Below are positions 5,750 to 9,448 of a stretch of 9,448 nt of DNA, piece by piece. The stretch covers positions 1-9,448 of the forward strand of contig CAZTAL010000146.1 of NCBI GenBank assembly GCA_964611525.1. The letters are read 5' to 3'. The stretch's first letter is position 1. Each line of letters opens with the position of its first letter. Made by a program: the position numbers and the translations under genes. A model generated the notes under the pieces. The model did not search any database, was not told the origin of the DNA, and saw nothing but the letters and a program-made list of their open reading frames with translations. Source of the stretch: JAAYJR01 sp964611525 (GTDB taxonomy: Bacteria > Bacteroidota > Bacteroidia > Bacteroidales > Prolixibacteraceae).

Positions 5750-7213
5750 TTATTTTCTCTTTCCTCCGCCTCCCCCCAAATAGGGATGCTTATCGAATCC
5801 ACTATAATCGGGATTGTTAGCACGTGGATCGTTGAGAGCACTAAGCCGTTCCTGTAACCTTTTTCTCATGTCCTCCAATATTCCCGTATACGCCTTATCT
5901 GAAGCCACGTTATGTAGTTGACCCGGATCTTTTTTAAGGTCATATAATTCCTCTGCAGGTCTTTTGGCAAAGCATAACTGATAGGCAAAAAAGTGTTCTT
6001 TATCTTTATCCTTGTTTTCTATAATATAGTCTTTTGTAGGACCACCATCACAATCGGAATACCATTGACCGGGAAAATTAGTTTGCACAGTTTCGCCGGG
6101 AGTTCCGGCCGGCCAGAGGTTGGGCTTATAGTTTTTTATGTACAGGAAGTCCCTGTTCCTTAATCCTCGTGAAGGATATCCTCCCATATTAGGTTTTTGC
6201 TGGGCAGGAGTGTGCCTCTCCCTTCCAAATACGATATCGGGGCGATTTTTGGCATCGATAGAACCTGATTTTCTTGATTTTAAGATAGATGCAAAACTAC
6301 TGCCCGTCATTTCTTCAGGAATTTCATTACCGGTTAAATCAAGCAGTGTAGGTGCAATATCGGCAAATGAAATAAAATCATCGATATGACGGCCCGCTTT
6401 GATCTCTTTACCCCAGCGGATTGCGAAGGGGACGCGGACGCCGGAGTCATAAAGATTACCTTTGCAGCGGGGAAAGGGCATACCATGGTCACCACTCATA
6501 ATAATTATTGTGTTTTCAAGTAAGCCAGATTTTTCCAGTTGAGCAATTGCGGATCCAACGAGTCTGTCCCATCGTTGCACTTCAAAGTAATAATCGGCTA
6601 CATCTTTTCTTATGACATCTGATTCCGGATAATGTTCAAAAAGGTGAGCTTTTTCGGGATTTATGCCGCTTTTTACTCCTGAATCTTTTTCATAAGGACG
6701 GTGCGGATCTGATGTGCCCAGCCAGAAAAAGAAAGGTTTTTCTTTTGCATCAGTATTTGCAAGGAATTCGTCAAAAGTTTTATAAGCTCCATTGGAAGGA
6801 TGCAAACCGTGATAATCAATCCATTCATCCAGATTACCAGGGCCCCAGGTTTTTGCTTTGGTCCTTCCGATGATATAACCATTGTCTGCCAGAATATGAA
6901 TAAAAGATTCATGTTCTACAGGAAGTGTACTCCAGAGATTAGCACCTGAACCAAGCTCCCAATGGTATTTGCCTGTAATAAAAGCATTTCGACTAGGAGT
7001 ACAAGAAGGACTGGAAACATAAGCATAATTAAATAATACTCCTTCATCAGCCAATCTGTCAAAGCTTGGCGTTTTTACTCCACTATCACCATAAGCCCCG
7101 GCATGTGGCCATCCCCAGTCATCTGCCAGACAAAAAAGGATATTTGGCTTTTGTGCATTAACGCTTAGATTTACTGAAAAGAGGAAAGTAAGAGCTATAG
7201 TTATGATTTTCAT
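5750..7213 (-). CDS. Secreted S1-family (formylglycine) sulfatase
   Basis: A 487-residue type I sulfatase with a signal peptide (residues 1-20, cleavage likely at NA|Q). Sulfatases hydrolyse sulfate esters or sulfamates. The metal site is visible at Asp31-Asp32 (LADDWG) and Asp242-His243 (SGDHG). The modified residue is Cys71 in S-P-S-C-T-P-S-R with Arg75, the C-x-P-x-R signature that needs oxidation to formylglycine; the maturase is not in this window. The segment GMPFPRCKGNLYDSGVR (244-260) and overall layout resemble the heparan N-sulfatase (SGSH-like) branch more than arylsulfatase A, but substrate assignment by eye is tentative. The C-terminus ends in an odd GGGGGKRK tail. It lies 83 bases downstream of the GH27 gene on the same strand, so both probably act on one sulfated glycan in the periplasm or outside the cell. 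Confidence 0.92.
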   Translation of the reverse strand: MKIITIALTFLFSVNLSVNAQKPNILFCLADDWGWPHAGAYGDSGVKTPSFDRLADEGVLFNYAYVSSPSCTPSRNAFITGKYHWELGSGANLWSTLPVEHESFIHILADNGYIIGRTKAKTWGPGNLDEWIDYHGLHPSNGAYKTFDEFLANTDAKEKPFFFWLGTSDPHRPYEKDSGVKSGINPEKAHLFEHYPESDVIRKDVADYYFEVQRWDRLVGSAIAQLEKSGLLENTIIIMSGDHGMPFPRCKGNLYDSGVRVPFAIRWGKEIKAGRHIDDFISFADIAPTLLDLTGNEIPEEMTGSSFASILKSRKSGSIDAKNRPDIVFGRERHTPAQQKPNMGGYPSRGLRNRDFLYIKNYKPNLWPAGTPGETVQTNFPGQWYSDCDGGPTKDYIIENKDKDKEHFFAYQLCFAKRPAEELYDLKKDPGQLHNVASDKAYTGILEDMRKRLQERLSALNDPRANNPDYSGFDKHPYLGGGGGKRK

Positions 7214-7296
7214 TTGTTTAATTTTTTATGAAATATCTACAAAATTAATTAAAAATATACAAATGCATTTAGGGGTGGAGTTATTGATTATATATA

Positions 7297-8907
7297 TTAT
7301 TTATGCAATTTCAAAAGTGCCACTCCGTCCGGGCTCAATTTCACTGATATGCCATCTTCGTATGACCCAATTTTTTTTTGTCGCCATACATCATAAACAG
7401 AAAATACACCAGATTCTTTAAATTCACTCCACTTTATTTCTATAACACTTTCCTTGTTTGCATTTCTGTTAAAAACAGCAAGAACCTTTGAGCCGTCAGA
7501 CAGTTTTTTTAACATTATTGTTTCATTGTCATTATTACGAATAACCTCAGCAACATGTCCCAGTGCATCCTGGTTAATATTTACCACATCAGCATTTGCC
7601 AGCAATCTGACAGTGAATTCATCAATTTCATTAATATCACAGGAAAAGAAAAAAGGAGCACAGATGATAGACCAGAGGGTAACATATTGATAGCGCTGAT
7701 TTGTGTTTAAAGGTATTTCTTCTGAAGGCTCTCCCATTTTGGTTACATCTTTGATTCTGTGGATATACATAAAATCAGGGTCGTTCCATTGTCCGGGTTT
7801 ACTGTAATTACGTAGTTCCCTTGCGATTCGCAGTGCCTGCTTGAAATAATTCTTTACGTTATGGTTAAGGTCCCCGCCAATACGCCAGGATTGAATGCCA
7901 ATTGAAGGAGCCCATGTCCATGGTTCCTCTTGTCCGTATTGGCAAAGATTGAAAAGTATGTCACGATCCTGAACACGCAGATAGTTAGCCATTGGTTTCC
8001 AAAAGTCTTTAGTCTCAAATCCCAGAACCGTATTTTTCAGTTCCCTGAGAGGTTTTCCTCCGCTGCACTGATCATATTTGAGAAGATCAAAACCCCAGCG
8101 GGCATACTGATCTGCATCTGCTCTCTCATGACCATAAGAACCCATCCATCTTTGACATGTTGTTTCTCCCGGACTGCTATATATTCCAGCTTTTAAACCT
8201 TTACTGTGGATATAATCTGTCATTGCCTTCATGTCAGGAAATTTTTCATTGGGCAGAACATTTCCATTTGCATCCCTGATGTCGCCGATTATCCCGTTAG
8301 CTTTATAATCATAAGCAGCATGTTTCTTTTTAACCTGTTCCGGACGTTCATCATACATTTTCTGATTTAACCGCATCCAGCAATCATCAATTCCGATATA
8401 CCGGAAGCCTGCATCTGCCAGTCCTTTTTCCACAAAAACATTAGCAGCAGTACGCATTATTTCATCTGAAACTGTTACCATATGTCCACCCCATGAATTC
8501 CATCCTGTGGGAGGTGTGAGTGCTATTTTTTCTCCAACAATGATTTTAAACTCACGTGAAACTTGGCCTTCTTTATTACTAGCAGTAATTATTAACTGAT
8601 AATCACCTTTTTTATCAGGAACTTTTCCCGAAATTAAACCATTTTCTGAATCAAGGATAAGTCCTTCCGGTAAACCTTCTGATTTAAAAGTGACAGGTCG
8701 TTCACCCTGACAAGGAATTCGGTAGATAAATTTTTTACCAGGCCTCACTCCATATACTTTAGGGCCGTTAATACGAGGTGATTTACCAGGTAGGGGAGTG
8801 AGAATCTCCTTCTTACCAATGGTAGCATCATAAATGTTTTGGGAAGATAATAAGCTTACTTGACTAATAATAGTAAGCATCAGGATAATAACTTTTAGTC
8901 TGTTCAT
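7297..8907 (-). CDS. Secreted GH27 alpha-galactosidase with N-terminal Ig-like module
   Basis: A 536-residue protein with a signal peptide (about 1-22). A putative-Ig (He_PIG-like) module spans about 50-125, with the typical LPEGLILDSENGLISGKV stretch. The GH27 barrel begins at PPTGWNSWG (132-140). Its landmarks are DDCW (174-177), the catalytic nucleophile Asp279 in LLKYDQC, and the acid/base Asp376 in GQWNDPD. A C-terminal beta-sandwich follows from about 450. GH27 retains configuration and releases alpha-linked galactose or GalNAc; some members are beta-L-arabinopyranosidases. The intact DDCW favours a galactosidase. The usual plant-type CEWG substrate loop reads CQYG here (322-325), a Glu-to-Gln change. 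It is the first gene of the probable GH27-sulfatase operon and lies just downstream of a transposase remnant. Confidence 0.93.
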   Translation of the reverse strand: MNRLKVIILMLTIISQVSLLSSQNIYDATIGKKEILTPLPGKSPRINGPKVYGVRPGKKFIYRIPCQGERPVTFKSEGLPEGLILDSENGLISGKVPDKKGDYQLIITASNKEGQVSREFKIIVGEKIALTPPTGWNSWGGHMVTVSDEIMRTAANVFVEKGLADAGFRYIGIDDCWMRLNQKMYDERPEQVKKKHAAYDYKANGIIGDIRDANGNVLPNEKFPDMKAMTDYIHSKGLKAGIYSSPGETTCQRWMGSYGHERADADQYARWGFDLLKYDQCSGGKPLRELKNTVLGFETKDFWKPMANYLRVQDRDILFNLCQYGQEEPWTWAPSIGIQSWRIGGDLNHNVKNYFKQALRIARELRNYSKPGQWNDPDFMYIHRIKDVTKMGEPSEEIPLNTNQRYQYVTLWSIICAPFFFSCDINEIDEFTVRLLANADVVNINQDALGHVAEVIRNNDNETIMLKKLSDGSKVLAVFNRNANKESVIEIKWSEFKESGVFSVYDVWRQKKIGSYEDGISVKLSPDGVALLKLHK

Positions 8908-8951
8908 TTGTTTTTATTTGTTACTTAATAATCTAAATTGAATTTTTTGAG

Positions 8952-8991
8952 CCGGTTTTAGCCCCGGTATTAAGATAAAAGCTATTTTATC
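8952..8991. repeat. Two adjacent palindromes upstream of the GH27 gene
   Basis: The first is CCGG-(8 bases)-CCGG at 8952-8967; the second is GATAAAA-gcta-TTTTATC at 8974-8991, with perfect 7-base arms. They lie 45-84 bases ahead of the GH27 start, a position suited to an operator or leader hairpin. The rest of 8908-9025 holds no reading frame or recognisable promoter. Confidence 0.4.
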
Positions 8992-9025
8992 GTGGCCAAT
9001 TTAGTTTAACTCAAGTCAAAAATAT

Positions 9026-9220
9026 TTATTCCATAGATTTTGTATCGTCACTCATCAAAAAAAGAACAAGTTCTCTTTTGAATTCGCTCCTAACAAAATT
9101 CTGTATCCCTTGTCTTTTGAGCATAAAGTGCCCCTTAATTTTCATTTTATGAGCTAAAAGAACGTACCTCGCCCATGAATCTCTGGGTTTATCATAATAT
9201 TTACCTCCTTTCTTTGTTTT
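9026..9220 (-). other. Open frame continuing in phase past the transposase stop
   Basis: After the TAG at 9223-9221, the same frame stays open for 64 codons and ends at TAA (9028-9026). Its translation looks protein-like (for example KYYDKPRDSWARYV, then a lysine-rich middle and an RSEFKREL segment). Its last 39 codons start with an ATG at 9145 and could be a separate small gene. A perfect AAAGGAGGT ribosome site at 9203-9211 stands eight bases ahead of an ATG at 9195, but in that frame only 13 codons follow (9195-9154). I recognise no family. It may be a severed C-terminal part of the transposase, a small gene, or chance. Confidence 0.3.
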
Positions 9221-9448
9221 CTATGCCGCCTCGATGAGCCTGTCAAGCTCCTCCCAGTCGGCTTTGTAAAAATGATGTTCATATAATTTCAATTCCATTT
9301 GATGTCCGCTTCTGGTTATTTTTGAAGGAACTGATATAAACCAATCAATAAATGTCCGGTGCTCCTGTCGTTTAAATTTATTCTTCTTTTGGCGCATCAT
9401 TACTGATAAATTATACGCAAATACGCCTAACTGCCACAAAATATCGTT
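9221..9448 (-). mobile_element. C-terminal part of a DDE transposase, probably IS1380-like (cut by window edge)
   Basis: The frame is open through the window end (Asn-Asp-Ile-Leu-Trp-Gln-Leu-Gly-Val...), so the apparent TTG start at 9439 is only an artefact of the edge. The visible 75 residues include WQLGVFAYNLSVMMR, a TFIDWFISVPSKITRSGHQ segment and an ELKLYEHHFYKADWEELDRLIEA ending split across the C-terminus. The pattern of W-x-L-x-V-x-AYNL, then an R-T-x(6-9)-P-x-K-I-x-R-x-G(H/R) segment and an ELKLYE strand, is what the C-termini of IS1380-family transposases look like. The catalytic DDE residues are outside the window. The element reads toward the GH27 gene. Terminal inverted repeats and target duplications could not be placed because only one end is present. 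Confidence 0.65.

Noticed and set aside
9057..9079. Hairpin AAGAGAAC/GTTCTTTT with a T-run on the - strand, as the transposase terminator
   Set aside because: The loop would be only two to four bases, the stem is A-T rich, and it falls inside the open frame under discussion. It is possible but not supported enough to list.

Overview
The window looks like a chromosomal segment from a member of the Bacteroidota, probably a free-living or gut member of the Bacteroidales/Marinilabiliales type. The DNA is AT-rich. It encodes a DUF4249 lipoprotein (a family essentially confined to this phylum), a secreted sulfatase and a secreted GH27 glycosidase with an Ig-like module, and most genes lack a strong Shine-Dalgarno sequence. 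Species cannot be assigned from sequence reading alone.

Layout. Positions 3-1808 are on the + strand: a DUF4249 outer-membrane lipoprotein cut at its lipobox by the window edge, then an N-acetylneuraminate lyase of the animal/Bacteroides type. Everything from 1985 to 8907 is on the - strand. Read in transcription order it is: GH27 alpha-galactosidase (8907-7297), S1 sulfatase (7213-5750), small cupin (5693-5367), YfhL-type 2[4Fe-4S] ferredoxin (5195-4947), YggS/PLPBP PLP-homeostasis protein (4928-4251), quinolinate synthase NadA (4147-3233), AmrS-type radical SAM protein (3236-2223, overlapping nadA by ATGA) and a small two-helix membrane protein (2191-1985). The right edge (9448-9221) carries the C-terminus of a transposase, probably IS1380-like, pointing toward the GH27 gene.

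How the genes fit together. GH27 and sulfatase form a small exported glycan-degradation pair, likely acting on a sulfated galactose-containing glycan; no SusC/SusD pair is visible, so this is not a complete polysaccharide utilisation locus. The ferredoxin-yggS-nadA-amrS block is a cofactor/Fe-S block: three of its four proteins bind 4Fe-4S clusters and the fourth manages PLP. AmrS is present without its usual partners AMMECR1 and Memo. The sialic acid lyase stands apart from any visible nanE, nanT or sialidase.

The points most worth a second look are the long reading frame that continues in phase beyond the amber stop of the transposase, the orphan AmrS in a ferredoxin/NadA context, the paired inverted repeats around the ferredoxin promoter region, a long inverted repeat in the nadA leader, and two adjacent palindromes upstream of the GH27 gene. 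No RNA gene, CRISPR array or clearly novel multi-gene system was seen.
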